DNA of 64,000 nucleotides from Eubacteriaceae bacterium. Lineage in GTDB: Bacteria > Bacillota > Clostridia > Lachnospirales > Lachnospiraceae. Shown here piece by piece: positions 1 to 7,643 of this stretch. Made by a program: the position numbers and the translations under genes. Numbering within the stretch: the stretch's first letter is position 1; the number at the start of each line of letters is the position of its first letter. The stretch spans positions 1 to 64,000 of the forward strand of contig CABIWJ010000005.1 in NCBI GenBank assembly GCA_902362455.1. Reading direction: 5' to 3'. The notes under the pieces were generated by a model. That model was given only the letters and a program-made list of their open reading frames with translations, did not search any database and was not told the DNA's origin.

Positions 1-38
1 AGTAAATAATGCATATGGACATTTTAAGGAGGTTTAAA

Positions 39-1094
39 ATGGAAAAATTGGTTTGCAGTTGTGGCAGCTTTAATTTTATAGAGGAAAAGAAAACATATAT
101 TTGTAAAGCATGTGGTAACAGATATAATAAAAAAAGAATGATATATTGTGAAAGTGATGTAGAAATTAATAATGAATATTATTCCAAAAGAGAATGTAAA
201 GGGAGAAAAGTTTATTGTGTAGACAATAATAGAATAGCCATATTAAACAAAAAAGAATATGTAGTAATAAATATGGGAAGAGATAACTTAGTTGAAGCAA
301 ACTTTGAAATTACTAACAATGCTGTTGAAGTTATATGCGTATCTAACAGAATAATAGAATTTACCTATAATAAAAAAATAAATATTTACGATTCTGTAAC
401 AAAGGAATTATTACGTACTATAAAAAAGGATGTTAAATTTTTTTATACAATAGAAAATGGTATATTGATTTTGGATAATAAAAAATTATGTTTATATGAT
501 TTTGATTTTACATCAAGTAAGGTAATATTTGATTTTGGCAATGAATATGGAATGGATATTTATATACAAATAAAAAATGTTAGTACTAATAATGATAAAT
601 CAAAGATATGTCTATTTTATACATGTATGCAATCGGATAATCAAATTTGCGGCAGTATATATATTGATAAAACTCTGAGAATAGAAAATAGATGTTGGGA
701 ACATCCGTATAAAACTATAATTTGTGATTTTGAAAATAAAAAATATATTGTGGTAGAAAATAATGTATTATTTGAAATGGACGAAAATGAAGATAAAAAG
801 TATATATTAAGTTTACCTAAATTAGAAAGTATTTTAGATGGTGGAATTTCATATCCGGAAATATTTATCGAATATCCCAAAAACATTAAATGTTGTAATG
901 GAAAATATTATTTTATCTTTGACTCAGCATTTTTAGTTGTTGATTCAAAAGATAAAGGCGTTATATATTGTTATATTGATGATAGACATAACCTGATACA
1001 GTCTTTTGAAGTGAATAGTGAGGATATGATATTTTTTTCGGTGGGCAATAAATCATATATACTAGAAAAAACTTATGAAGAAATGTATAGTTAA
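39..1094 (+). CDS. Zinc-ribbon protein with a beta-rich, possibly propeller-like body; unknown function
   Basis: The 351-residue protein has no family I can name. It opens with paired cysteines (CSC near residue 6, CKAC near residue 23) typical of a small zinc ribbon. The rest is a run of short hydrophobic strands ending in polar turns, as in beta-propeller or WD-like folds; that fold is inference. The start at 39 is preferred over the ATG at 9 because a perfect AAGGAGG lies at 26-32, six bases upstream. There is no signal peptide or membrane segment, so it is probably cytoplasmic. It is followed by gene fragments and a toxin/immunity pair, so it may belong to that accessory island, but nothing ties it to a specific role. 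Confidence 0.6.
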   Translation: MEKLVCSCGSFNFIEEKKTYICKACGNRYNKKRMIYCESDVEINNEYYSKRECKGRKVYCVDNNRIAILNKKEYVVINMGRDNLVEANFEITNNAVEVICVSNRIIEFTYNKKINIYDSVTKELLRTIKKDVKFFYTIENGILILDNKKLCLYDFDFTSSKVIFDFGNEYGMDIYIQIKNVSTNNDKSKICLFYTCMQSDNQICGSIYIDKTLRIENRCWEHPYKTIICDFENKKYIVVENNVLFEMDENEDKKYILSLPKLESILDGGISYPEIFIEYPKNIKCCNGKYYFIFDSAFLVVDSKDKGVIYCYIDDRHNLIQSFEVNSEDMIFFSVGNKSYILEKTYEEMYS

Positions 1095-1118
1095 TTCAAA
1101 AGAATTCGTTTTACATGA

Positions 1119-1376
1119 ATTGTCCTATATGATGATACAGTAATTGATAATTCTGAATTAGAACGATGGTTAGCCTCGGCAGCAATAGGCTACGCAAATG
1201 GGAAAAGGATATTTTGTTATCCTTGGATGAATTCAAGTGATATCGAGTACCTAAGGGAACAACTATCTCAGACAGTTAATGTGTTGATAGATGAAGGCTG
1301 TATTGTTATTTTCCCTACAACAAAAGAAGAAAATATAAAAAAATTATCTGACAAAAATTGTATTATATATCTGTAG
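1119..1376 (+). pseudogene. 3' fragment of an unidentified gene without a start
   Basis: An open frame of 85 sense codons begins right after an in-frame TGA at 1116-1118 and ends with TAG at 1374. It has no plausible start or ribosome binding site near its beginning. The peptide looks like real protein: a tryptophan-containing helix (LERWLASAAIGYANGKR), then alternating hydrophobic strands (RIFCYP, GCIVIFPTT) as in a Rossmann-like alpha/beta domain. I do not recognise the family. It is best read as the C-terminal remnant of a gene whose 5' part was lost. Confidence 0.4.
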
Positions 1377-1452
1377 CCGTTAAGTATTTTTATAACGATT
1401 CAACCTGATATATGAATATCGATAGAATATATTATTTGGAGGAAATTATCCT

Positions 1453-1983
1453 ATGATTAATGGTATTATTTTTCAGCGTGATGATAATAGAGAATATAAA
1501 GGTGTTGAATGGGATAATTGGTATTTGAACAATATTTTTTCAGAATTATTAGAAGATTTTTTTGGTGAAAATATTGAGAAGTCTTGGTATGATTCGAATT
1601 ATGTTGATGTATGTAATGATTATTCTTTTATTGAAAAATATATAGAATTATCTAAAAGAGAAAATATCAAGTTTCGTATGCTGCTTTGTGAGACAGATAG
1701 GTTAAAACCTCGATTAACCAATATTAATTGGAAAACTAAGTTTATTGGATATGATTATGCTTATTTAGGTGGCTCCTATTATTCGGCAGTTTATAATGAT
1801 ATATATTCAAAAAGAATTCAGCAGTTTTTATATTTTAAGTTAAATTGCAATGGATTGTTTGAGCATATTGAAAACCTCAATGAATTTATAAGATTACGAG
1901 AGGATATGATAAGTCAAGATAATAATATGATTTTAGAACAAGGTGATTTCACAATTTATAAACTATATGAAATAAATTTATAA
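1453..1983 (+). CDS. Hypothetical protein, candidate immunity protein
   Basis: The 176-residue acidic protein is rich in aromatic residues and has no signal peptide or membrane segment. A GGAGG-type site about ten bases upstream supports the ATG. A central stretch, WKTKFIGYDYAYLGG, suggests an alpha/beta single-domain protein. Small acidic cytoplasmic proteins between toxin remnants are often immunity proteins of polymorphic toxin systems. Here the next recognisable element is a toxin tip followed by another small protein. Immunity function is inferred from context only. Confidence 0.5.
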   Translation: MINGIIFQRDDNREYKGVEWDNWYLNNIFSELLEDFFGENIEKSWYDSNYVDVCNDYSFIEKYIELSKRENIKFRMLLCETDRLKPRLTNINWKTKFIGYDYAYLGGSYYSAVYNDIYSKRIQQFLYFKLNCNGLFEHIENLNEFIRLREDMISQDNNMILEQGDFTIYKLYEINL

Positions 1984-2009
1984 ATAAGACGGAAACAGAG
2001 ATGAAATTT

Positions 2010-2043
2010 AGACCAGCTATGCAATTAGAACATTGGCTGGTCT
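2010..2043 (+). other. Hairpin after the 1453-1983 gene
   Basis: Eight-base arms AGACCAGC (2010-2017) and GCTGGTCT (2036-2043) flank an 18-base loop. The hairpin lies 27 bases after the stop codon and could stop transcription. There is no T-run after the 3' arm, so an intrinsic terminator is not certain. Confidence 0.3.
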
Positions 2044-2055
2044 GCTATATTATAA

Positions 2056-2346
2056 CCCAAAAGAGTTTATGGCAAAGGTAGTCGTAAGATAATTGATGAT
2101 TTGCCAGAAACTACTATCGGAAAAGGTGTTGCTAGAAACTTTGAATCAACAGGTGATTTTGAACAGACAATTAAGGATTTTGATGCTCTCAATCCTACCG
2201 ATGTGAAAGAAATTCAAACACAATATGGACCAGGAAAAGTCGGTAAGTTGAGTGATGGAACAACAGTTGTTGCTCGTCCAGGTAGTACAACAGGAGGAGC
2301 GACTCTTGAAATAAGGGTGTACAATAGGAAAGTGTATAAAATTTGA
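2056..2346 (+). pseudogene. C-terminal toxin tip remnant (polymorphic Rhs/CDI/LXG-type toxin)
   Basis: The frame opens after a TAA at 2053 and runs about 96 codons to TGA at 2344, with no ATG and no binding site near its beginning. A TTG at 2101 is the first possible start. The C-terminal half has the pattern 'YGPGKVG-LSDGT-VV-RPGS---GATLEI', which I associate with the short C-terminal domains of polymorphic secreted toxins. The large N-terminal delivery part (Rhs repeats, LXG or similar) is missing. This looks like a displaced toxin cassette left by recombination. It is followed at once by a candidate immunity gene, the usual order. The exact nuclease family is not assigned. Confidence 0.55.
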
Positions 2347-2366
2347 TATTAGGAGAGATAAAAGAT

Positions 2367-2765
2367 ATGGAAAAATGGAAAGAAGTATTTATTGGGACAA
2401 TTCCAAAAGCAGTTTACCAAGTGCAACTAATAAATGGTGAGAAACAAGGATTAACTATAAAACTGTTAAGTAGTCAAACATGCGTAATGATTAATTTTGG
2501 TATGGTTCAAGCAGTACGTATGCTAGATGAAGGAATTGTGCAAAGTAACCTTTATTCTGAAAATGAAATACGGAAATATAAGGATAATGATTTTCAGAAT
2601 ATAATTTATGAAGTACAAGATGGTAAATTTTTAGAGCAAATAAATCAAATTTCTGATGGTTATGGAGAGGCTTTAAATTTAAAACATTATGTAGTGATTA
2701 CTCAGAATTACAATATTGATATTGCAACTGAATGGGAACCAACAATAGAAATTTTAAAGATGTAA
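2367..2765 (+). CDS. Probable immunity protein paired with the toxin tip
   Basis: The protein has 132 residues from the ATG at 2367, which has AGGAGA at 2351-2356. The longer frame opening at a TTG at 2343 has no binding site. It is a small cytoplasmic protein with no signal or membrane segment and an alternating strand/helix pattern (VYQVQLING, CVMINFGMVQ, LKHYVVITQNYNID). It starts 20 bases after the stop of the toxin remnant, matching the toxin-then-immunity order of polymorphic toxin loci. If so it would protect against a toxin now encoded elsewhere or lost. Immunity function is inference from position and size. Confidence 0.55.
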   Translation: MEKWKEVFIGTIPKAVYQVQLINGEKQGLTIKLLSSQTCVMINFGMVQAVRMLDEGIVQSNLYSENEIRKYKDNDFQNIIYEVQDGKFLEQINQISDGYGEALNLKHYVVITQNYNIDIATEWEPTIEILKM

Positions 2766-2957
2766 TAATTCGGGACATTTTTCTTGACGATTCCAAACAC
2801 CCATGTTACAAGCGGCATTCAGTAATCCACATAAGTTATGTGTTGTATTAATAATCCCATAACTCATATTTGTACTGGTAGAAGTAAAAATTGTTCCTGC
2901 AATAGTAACAAACCATTCACAGTTTAGATTGATTTGGAATAGTGTATAATCCCATCT

Positions 2958-3230
2958 TTGACAGTTGATTTTGTCAAATCACTTGGAATAACGAAACTAA
3001 ATATATCAATAGCAGGCAGTGGTCATTTTGATTCTGCAAGTATTATTGATGAAAGTAATGATGTAGAGATAAAAAATAAGGAATTAGTCTGGCTTACAGA
3101 AGAAAATTGTTCAGAATATTATATCGCTCCCAATATAAATATTGAATAATTTAATGAGTCAAATAATGCAATTGTATATTGTTATTATAAAGATATGAAT
3201 AACTATGAAATAGGAGAAACATATGGATAA
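2958..3230 (+). pseudogene. Decayed small gene with an in-frame stop
   Basis: From a TTG at 2958 the frame runs 63 codons to TAA at 3147-3149, then continues open in the same frame for 26 more sense codons to TAA at 3228. Translation beyond the first stop (FNESNNAIVYCYYKD) still looks like protein. There is no ribosome binding site at the TTG. I read it as the 3' end of a degraded gene, perhaps another immunity protein. The family is not recognised. Confidence 0.35.
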
Positions 3231-3669
3231 AACCGGTGAACTTAGGTACAAGATAGAACAAATTAAATATGACATAGGTACAAAGGAAATGGAGTTAGCA
3301 GGACTAAAGAAAATGCTAAGAGATTACAAGGAACATATCGTTATCAATATTGGTATTTTGCTTGTAATTCTCTTGTTTTATAGCATTACTATATGGGGCA
3401 ATTATGATAATGTGATATCAAAGGCTTTTATAATGGTATTAAAGCCACTTTACTATGCATTTGCAATTGTATATATTGTTAAATTTATCATAAAGCCAAT
3501 ATATGAAATGTATATAAACAGTAATTTAGAAACAGCAAGAAGGACGGCTATTAAGAAAGGTGTAGATTCTGTAAGTATTAAAAGGGAAATGTGCGAAAAA
3601 GAACTTTTGATATTGAAAATGCGACTTCGGGAAGCTGAAGAAGAACTGGCAAAAGAAGTTAAGTTATAA
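3223..3669 (+). CDS. Small membrane protein with flanking coiled coils
   Basis: This 148-residue protein has a charged N-terminal helix (about 1-42), two hydrophobic helices (about 45-65 and 75-95) and a charged C-terminal helix rich in K, E, R and L (about 105-148). This predicts a helix-TM-TM-helix arrangement with both coils on the same, probably cytoplasmic, side. AGGAGA five bases before the ATG supports the start. No family is recognised. It is the last plus-strand gene of the toxin/immunity debris region and ends at a terminator. Accessory roles beside secreted toxins are possible, but nothing in the sequence shows one. Confidence 0.6.
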   Translation: MDKTGELRYKIEQIKYDIGTKEMELAGLKKMLRDYKEHIVINIGILLVILLFYSITIWGNYDNVISKAFIMVLKPLYYAFAIVYIVKFIIKPIYEMYINSNLETARRTAIKKGVDSVSIKREMCEKELLILKMRLREAEEELAKEVKL

Positions 3670-3674
3670 AGAAA

Positions 3675-3720
3675 CAGGGAACTTGAAAGTTATATCACAA
3701 TCAAGTTCCCTGCTTGTTTT
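3675..3720 (+). terminator. Intrinsic terminator
   Basis: A perfect 12-bp stem (3675-3686 with 3701-3712, arm CAGGGAACTTGA), a 14-base loop and a trailing CTTGTTTT lie six bases after the stop of the 148-residue membrane protein. It closes the accessory island on the plus strand. Confidence 0.8.
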
Positions 3721-3854
3721 ATTTTCTATGAAAGTGTGAGTTATAGGACAAAACATGTTATACAAAGCAATGTAAATGTAGTGTAGAATATTACTAAATA
3801 ATATTATTCGCTTTTATATAACATATAAACTTTAATAAAATATCAATAAAGATT

Positions 3855-4565
3855 TTAGTCGAGCTTAAGTTTGCCCTCTGCCTCTAATTGCTTACGAATA
3901 TTTTGCATTTTCATATCAGTTTCGTAGATAACATTTGCACAATTTGTAAGTTGAGAGACCACATCCTCTACATCGTCCTGACTTTTCTTGTAATGAATCT
4001 GGTGTTCGAGGCTTGCCCAGAAATTCATAGCAATTGTTCGAATCTGAACCTCAACCTTCATCATCTGCTTGCCGGTTGATAAGAAAATTGGAACTTCGAC
4101 CACAAGATGCAGACTGCGATAGCCATTTGGTTTAGGATTCTTGATGTAATCCTTTCGCTGGATTAAAGTAATATCGTCCTGTGCAATAAGCATATCTGCC
4201 ACCGTATAAATGTCATCAATAAATGGGCAGATTACTCGGATACCTGCTACATCATGAAGATTATACAGAATACTGTCTAGTGTTACAGGAAAGCCTCTTC
4301 GTATTAATTTTTCGTAAATGCTCATTGGTTTTTTAATTCTTGCTTTAATATTATCAATAGGATTACGTTCGGTTGTATTCTGAAATTCATCATTTAACAC
4401 CTCGAGTTTTGTGCGTACCTCACGAATTGCACAACCATACCAGCACATTATTTCTTTGAATTTTTCAGCCTGCTTAATGGCTAATTCTCCTTTTTTACTG
4501 TTAAGCATTTCTACGAAAAATTCTTCATCTAAATTTTCCTCCATAGTAAAAACCGTACCTTTCAT
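3855..4565 (-). CDS. relQ: Small alarmone synthetase (GTP pyrophosphokinase, RelQ/YjbM type)
   Basis: The protein has 236 residues and only the RelA/SpoT synthetase domain, with no HD hydrolase, TGS or ACT domain, which defines a small alarmone synthetase. Visible motifs are DVAGIRVICPF (about 105), KPNGYRSLHLVV (about 145) and EVQIRTIAMNFWASLEHQIHYK (about 172), the last with the catalytic glutamate region. It would transfer pyrophosphate from ATP to GTP or GDP to make (p)ppGpp in stress responses. The start is uncertain: neither the ATG at 4565 nor one seven codons later at 4544 has an ideal binding site. It is the last of a run of minus-strand genes. Confidence 0.9.
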   Translation of the reverse strand: MKGTVFTMEENLDEEFFVEMLNSKKGELAIKQAEKFKEIMCWYGCAIREVRTKLEVLNDEFQNTTERNPIDNIKARIKKPMSIYEKLIRRGFPVTLDSILYNLHDVAGIRVICPFIDDIYTVADMLIAQDDITLIQRKDYIKNPKPNGYRSLHLVVEVPIFLSTGKQMMKVEVQIRTIAMNFWASLEHQIHYKKSQDDVEDVVSQLTNCANVIYETDMKMQNIRKQLEAEGKLKLD

Positions 4566-4577
4566 TATATTAATAGG

Positions 4578-4632
4578 ATTCAGGCTGAAATGCCTGAATT
4601 GATATTAAACAGATTGACCCTTATGCAATCTG
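4578..4632 (-). other. Two consecutive hairpins before relQ
   Basis: Hairpin one pairs 4578-4585 with 4592-4599 (ATTCAGGC/GCCTGAAT, 6-base loop). Hairpin two pairs 4610-4616 with 4626-4632 (CAGATTG/CAATCTG). They lie between the stop of the CgeB-like gene and the start of relQ on the same strand. They could terminate the first gene or form a leader for relQ. Neither is followed by a clear T-run. Confidence 0.35.
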
Positions 4633-4664
4633 CTAATTAGTTGCAAAATATAATTATAAATATA

Positions 4665-5876
4665 TTACAAATACTTTTCTAGAATCTTTGCTCTCTGCCT
4701 CCAAGTATGGAAATTACTTGTTATATTGTAGGCATTCTGTGACATAGAAATCATTTTATCGGGATTAGACAGTAATATATGCGTGATTTCCGGTAAATCA
4801 TCAATCTTTGATAAGTCATAGAAAGCAATAGCATTTTTATTGTCAAAAATTTCGTGCAGATATTTACTGCCATCACTAAGATTAACAGCACCATTCATTG
4901 CAGCATTGAAAATGCGGTCATGTGCTCCATCCTTAAACCATGGCATCACATTTAGCGAAATTTTTGAAGTCGCAAGCTTCCTAAGGCACGTAAGCGAATT
5001 AACACCGCCATGCATTATCAGATTTTCAGGATGCTTATACGTCTGCATATCCAGACCATTACCAAAGGCATCTACCTTAAAACCATTATCAACTAATGTT
5101 TTGACGACTTTGCCACGCATATAGAAACGAATATATAAATCTATAAATATCATATTTGCCATACAGGTATTAAGGTCACTATCCGAAATATCTTCAATTT
5201 CTGCTACAAGATGTTGTTCAAAAGCTTCGGCAATATCAAGATAAGGGTGAGCTATCAAATCATCAATAATATTTTTGTAGAATACGGAATAATCCTCTCC
5301 GAGTCTATTGATTTGTGGTTCAAAATCAGATGGAGGAGTATAATTTCCCGTAAAAATAATATCTATATTGCGATTACTTAGAAAATTATCATAATCAATA
5401 AATTTATTAAATGCAATATCGGTATTGGCATTAATATTAATATCGGCATAAGAGGTTCCGGCAAGTGGAAGAAATGGACCTAATTCAATATTACCATAAA
5501 ATCTTTTCATATATTGCAGATGCTTTTTATCAATACAAAACTGCATATAATTCTTAGGTAATCTGCAATAATTTTTATAATAATAAAAAGGGTGGTCCAC
5601 AACTATATTCAAACAACGAATTTTATAATCATCAAAAAATAAATGATTTTCAGAATAAAATATTGTTTCGCCACTCAGACCAATAAAGTTAAAAGTAATT
5701 ATTGTCGCTTCGCCTTTATGACAGAAGTTAATAAGTTTATTAAAACTGTTAAATTGGTCTTCCATATCAAATATAAATGTCTGATATCCCATTTCTTCAA
5801 ATGCATTGGCTAACTGGATAGAGAAAAAACCTAAGGTTTCAACTCCACCCTTGAATAAAATGATTTTCTTCTTCAT
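4665..5876 (-). CDS. CgeB-like glycosyltransferase (GT-B, family 1-like)
   Basis: This is a 403-residue soluble protein. The N-terminus (KKKIILFKGGVETLGFFSIQLANAFEEMG) is the first Rossmann strand and helix of a GT-B fold. The C-terminal region GAHDRIFNAAMNGAVNLSDGSKYLHEIF matches the nucleotide-sugar binding segment of CgeB/DUF3880-type glycosyltransferases. The chosen start has GGAGA five bases upstream; the ATG four codons earlier is itself part of that binding site. The substrate is unknown. CgeB-like enzymes glycosylate spore surface or flagellar proteins in other Firmicutes, but neither context is visible here. The HTH gene lies just upstream. Confidence 0.75.
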   Translation of the reverse strand: MKKKIILFKGGVETLGFFSIQLANAFEEMGYQTFIFDMEDQFNSFNKLINFCHKGEATIITFNFIGLSGETIFYSENHLFFDDYKIRCLNIVVDHPFYYYKNYCRLPKNYMQFCIDKKHLQYMKRFYGNIELGPFLPLAGTSYADININANTDIAFNKFIDYDNFLSNRNIDIIFTGNYTPPSDFEPQINRLGEDYSVFYKNIIDDLIAHPYLDIAEAFEQHLVAEIEDISDSDLNTCMANMIFIDLYIRFYMRGKVVKTLVDNGFKVDAFGNGLDMQTYKHPENLIMHGGVNSLTCLRKLATSKISLNVMPWFKDGAHDRIFNAAMNGAVNLSDGSKYLHEIFDNKNAIAFYDLSKIDDLPEITHILLSNPDKMISMSQNAYNITSNFHTWRQRAKILEKYL

Positions 5877-5950
5877 AGTAATCTCCATTCTGCATATATT
5901 AAATCCGCAGAATTGCGAGTAAGATTTAAGAGTTTGATTTCAAATAAAAA

Positions 5951-6436
5951 TTATTCAAATTTAATATTTTTCTCGGCCCATATTTTTAATGCATTAGCAT
6001 TATTAGAAATCTTTTCTAATGAGTCAAGAATATTTTTGAATTCTTCTATTTCAGAACTGTCAATTGTTCCGTCCTCTGATATTGCAATAAGAGAAACTCT
6101 TATACTGTCAATATCTTTTATAGAACCTAATACTTTTAATGATAATCGGTCAAAATCATCGATTATTACTTTTGAAATTGTATGCTGACCAATTGGACAT
6201 TGCTCAGCGCAATGCGAATTGCAAAGTTCAGGTGCATTATATTGTTTTGACATAGCTAAAACTTCTTCAGGATAAGGAACAATATTTCCTAATTCGATGT
6301 TTGCAAGTCGTGTTCTGTCGATGTTAAGTATTTCAGAAGCTTTTTCACGACTGGAAAATGCCTCGTTCTGTTTAGCGGCTTCATATCTTGCGATACAATA
6401 CATATTGTCGGCTGCTTTGGTTGCTTTCTTTCCCAT
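5951..6436 (-). CDS. XRE-family helix-turn-helix regulator
   Basis: The 161-residue protein has an N-terminal Cro/CI-type HTH (about 11-70), including SREKASEILNIDRTRLANIELG and the following 'VPYPEEVLAMSKQY' helix. A cysteine cluster NSHCAEQCPIGQ (about 73-84) and a C-terminal helical region follow. The extra cysteines suggest a metal- or redox-linked site, but this is not established. GGAGG five bases before the ATG supports the start. It lies between the 54-residue protein and the CgeB-like gene, and it is a candidate ligand for the palindrome upstream of the small gene. Confidence 0.75.
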   Translation of the reverse strand: MGKKATKAADNMYCIARYEAAKQNEAFSSREKASEILNIDRTRLANIELGNIVPYPEEVLAMSKQYNAPELCNSHCAEQCPIGQHTISKVIIDDFDRLSLKVLGSIKDIDSIRVSLIAISEDGTIDSSEIEEFKNILDSLEKISNNANALKIWAEKNIKFE

Positions 6437-6528
6437 TTATTCCTCCATATTAATGAACTACTACTATGCTTCACATAAATATGACTATCTTATAATTTAT
6501 GCTTATCTATAGTCATAGAATTCATATT

Positions 6529-6693
6529 TTAGTTCTCAGTATTCTTTATTATGTATTCTTCATAACGCTTCTGTGATGCAAGCATTTCCTCGGACATATT
6601 AGAATTAAGAATACGTTCGGTTTTCTCTTCATCTATTGAATTAAATGCGGCTAATGCATCAGCTAAATCGTCTAAACTAAAAAGATTTTCCAT
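6529..6693 (-). CDS. Small acidic protein of 54 residues, unknown function
   Basis: The ATG at 6693 has GGAGG six bases upstream. The longer frame to 6756 would run back through the palindrome and lacks such a site. The product is helical and acidic (MENLFSLDDLADALAAFNS at the start, EEMLASQKRYEEYIIKN near the end), with no signal peptide. It is not recognised. It is the first gene of the HTH-GT group, with a promoter at 6792-6820 and a strong inverted repeat in its leader, so its expression is probably controlled. Confidence 0.6.
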   Translation of the reverse strand: MENLFSLDDLADALAAFNSIDEEKTERILNSNMSEEMLASQKRYEEYIIKNTEN

Positions 6694-6725
6694 AAGATAC
6701 CTCCATTCTACATACAAAAGCACAT

Positions 6726-6767
6726 AACTATAAAATGTGTGATGTCTGATGCACACATTTTATAGTT
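6726..6767 (-). promoter_or_regulatory. Perfect 16-bp inverted repeat, operator or leader hairpin
   Basis: Arms 6726-6741 and 6752-6767 (AACTATAAAATGTGTG and its exact complement) surround a 10-base spacer. The site lies between the predicted promoter and the ribosome binding site of the 54-residue gene. It may be an operator for the neighbouring HTH regulator or an RNA hairpin acting as an attenuator. A modest T-rich stretch follows the arm on the minus strand. Confidence 0.6.
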
Positions 6768-6791
6768 TGTTCACAAATGATTTCTATTTAT

Positions 6792-6820
6792 ATTATACTT
6801 CATTTTGTAGGATAAGTAAA
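6792..6820 (-). promoter_or_regulatory. Predicted sigma-A promoter for the 54-residue gene
   Basis: On the minus strand, TTTACT (6815-6820), a 17-base spacer and TATAAT (6792-6797) lie about 100 bases before the start at 6693. The -10 box is perfect and the -35 box matches four of six positions. Confidence 0.5.
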
Positions 6821-6879
6821 AGAGAAAATAATATACTTTTAAATTTTTCAAAGAACTTTAAAATATATTATTTTCTCTT
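6820..6879 (-). terminator. Terminator-like hairpin after the queuosine-precursor unit
   Basis: Perfect 16-base arms (6820-6835 and 6864-6879, AAGAGAAAATAATATA and its complement) surround an A/T-rich loop, 25 bases beyond the stop of the transporter gene. The stem is AT-rich and the T-run after it is weak, so its efficiency is uncertain. Confidence 0.55.
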
Positions 6880-6904
6880 CGGAATGCGGGTTGAGATATA
6901 GGGG

Positions 6905-7615
6905 TTAATTGTCCTCTTTATTAAGAACTCCGCGCGGAATTATTCTGGCGAGATATACAATAGGAGTATCTGCAAGACTTGTTACGATAAATATAACATA
7001 GCTTGAGATAACAATATTTATTAATGTTTTGAAAGAATGTACTCCAAGGAACGCACCAAATGTAAATAACAGGTTATTTAGAAATTGTGAAACGAGTGTC
7101 GAACCGTTATTTCTTACCCAGAGATATCTTTTTTGATCTCCACATTTCTTAGTAGTAAAATTCCACCATTTATGATAAGCCCATACATCAAATTTCTGGA
7201 CGATTGCATATACCAAAAGACTTACAAGCATAAGTCGTGGTGTGTTTGAAAATATATTTTTTATAGATGGATATGCCCAGTCAGAAGCTGCAGGTTTATA
7301 CCACATCCACGAATATGTGAGGAAAATCATTGTAAGTGAAGTTATAATACCTATATTAACAGCTCTTTTTGAAGTTTCTTTACCATATAATTCGCTAAGA
7401 ATATCAGTTACTAAAAACGTTGCGGCAAATAGGATATTTCCGAGAGTCATTTCCATGCCAAAAGCTTTTACCATAACCAGAACCTCAATATTGGCTGTTA
7501 TTGTGGCAAATGTTGTAAAAGCCATAAGGCCCTGTTTTCCAAAAAGATAGAGCCATAATAATACGGAACCATAGATTCCAATTATACTTAAGATTAATAA
7601 TAATTCATTAGTCAT
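6905..7615 (-). CDS. Queuosine precursor transporter (VUT/YhhQ family, DUF165)
   Basis: The 236-residue protein has about six hydrophobic segments and the family pattern NIEVLVMVKAFG, GNILFAATFLVTDILSELYG and SQFLNNLLFTFGAFLG. VUT/YhhQ proteins import queuosine precursors such as preQ0, preQ1 or queuine across the inner membrane. The start at 7615 has AAAGGA upstream and leaves a 28-base gap after the radical SAM gene; the longer frame would overlap that gene. Both genes lie behind a preQ1 riboswitch, so preQ1 probably represses transporter synthesis. This context makes the function firm, although the exact substrate is not shown. Confidence 0.88.
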   Translation of the reverse strand: MTNELLLILSIIGIYGSVLLWLYLFGKQGLMAFTTFATITANIEVLVMVKAFGMEMTLGNILFAATFLVTDILSELYGKETSKRAVNIGIITSLTMIFLTYSWMWYKPAASDWAYPSIKNIFSNTPRLMLVSLLVYAIVQKFDVWAYHKWWNFTTKKCGDQKRYLWVRNNGSTLVSQFLNNLLFTFGAFLGVHSFKTLINIVISSYVIFIVTSLADTPIVYLARIIPRGVLNKEDN

Positions 7616-7643
7616 TTTTATAGTTATCCTTTCAAAGTCAGTT

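Noticed and set aside
2754..2978. Open frame of 74 codons on the minus strand between the immunity gene and the decayed gene
   Set aside because: It has no start codon with a binding site and no recognised similarity. The peptide is hydrophobic and could be a remnant, but chance cannot be excluded.
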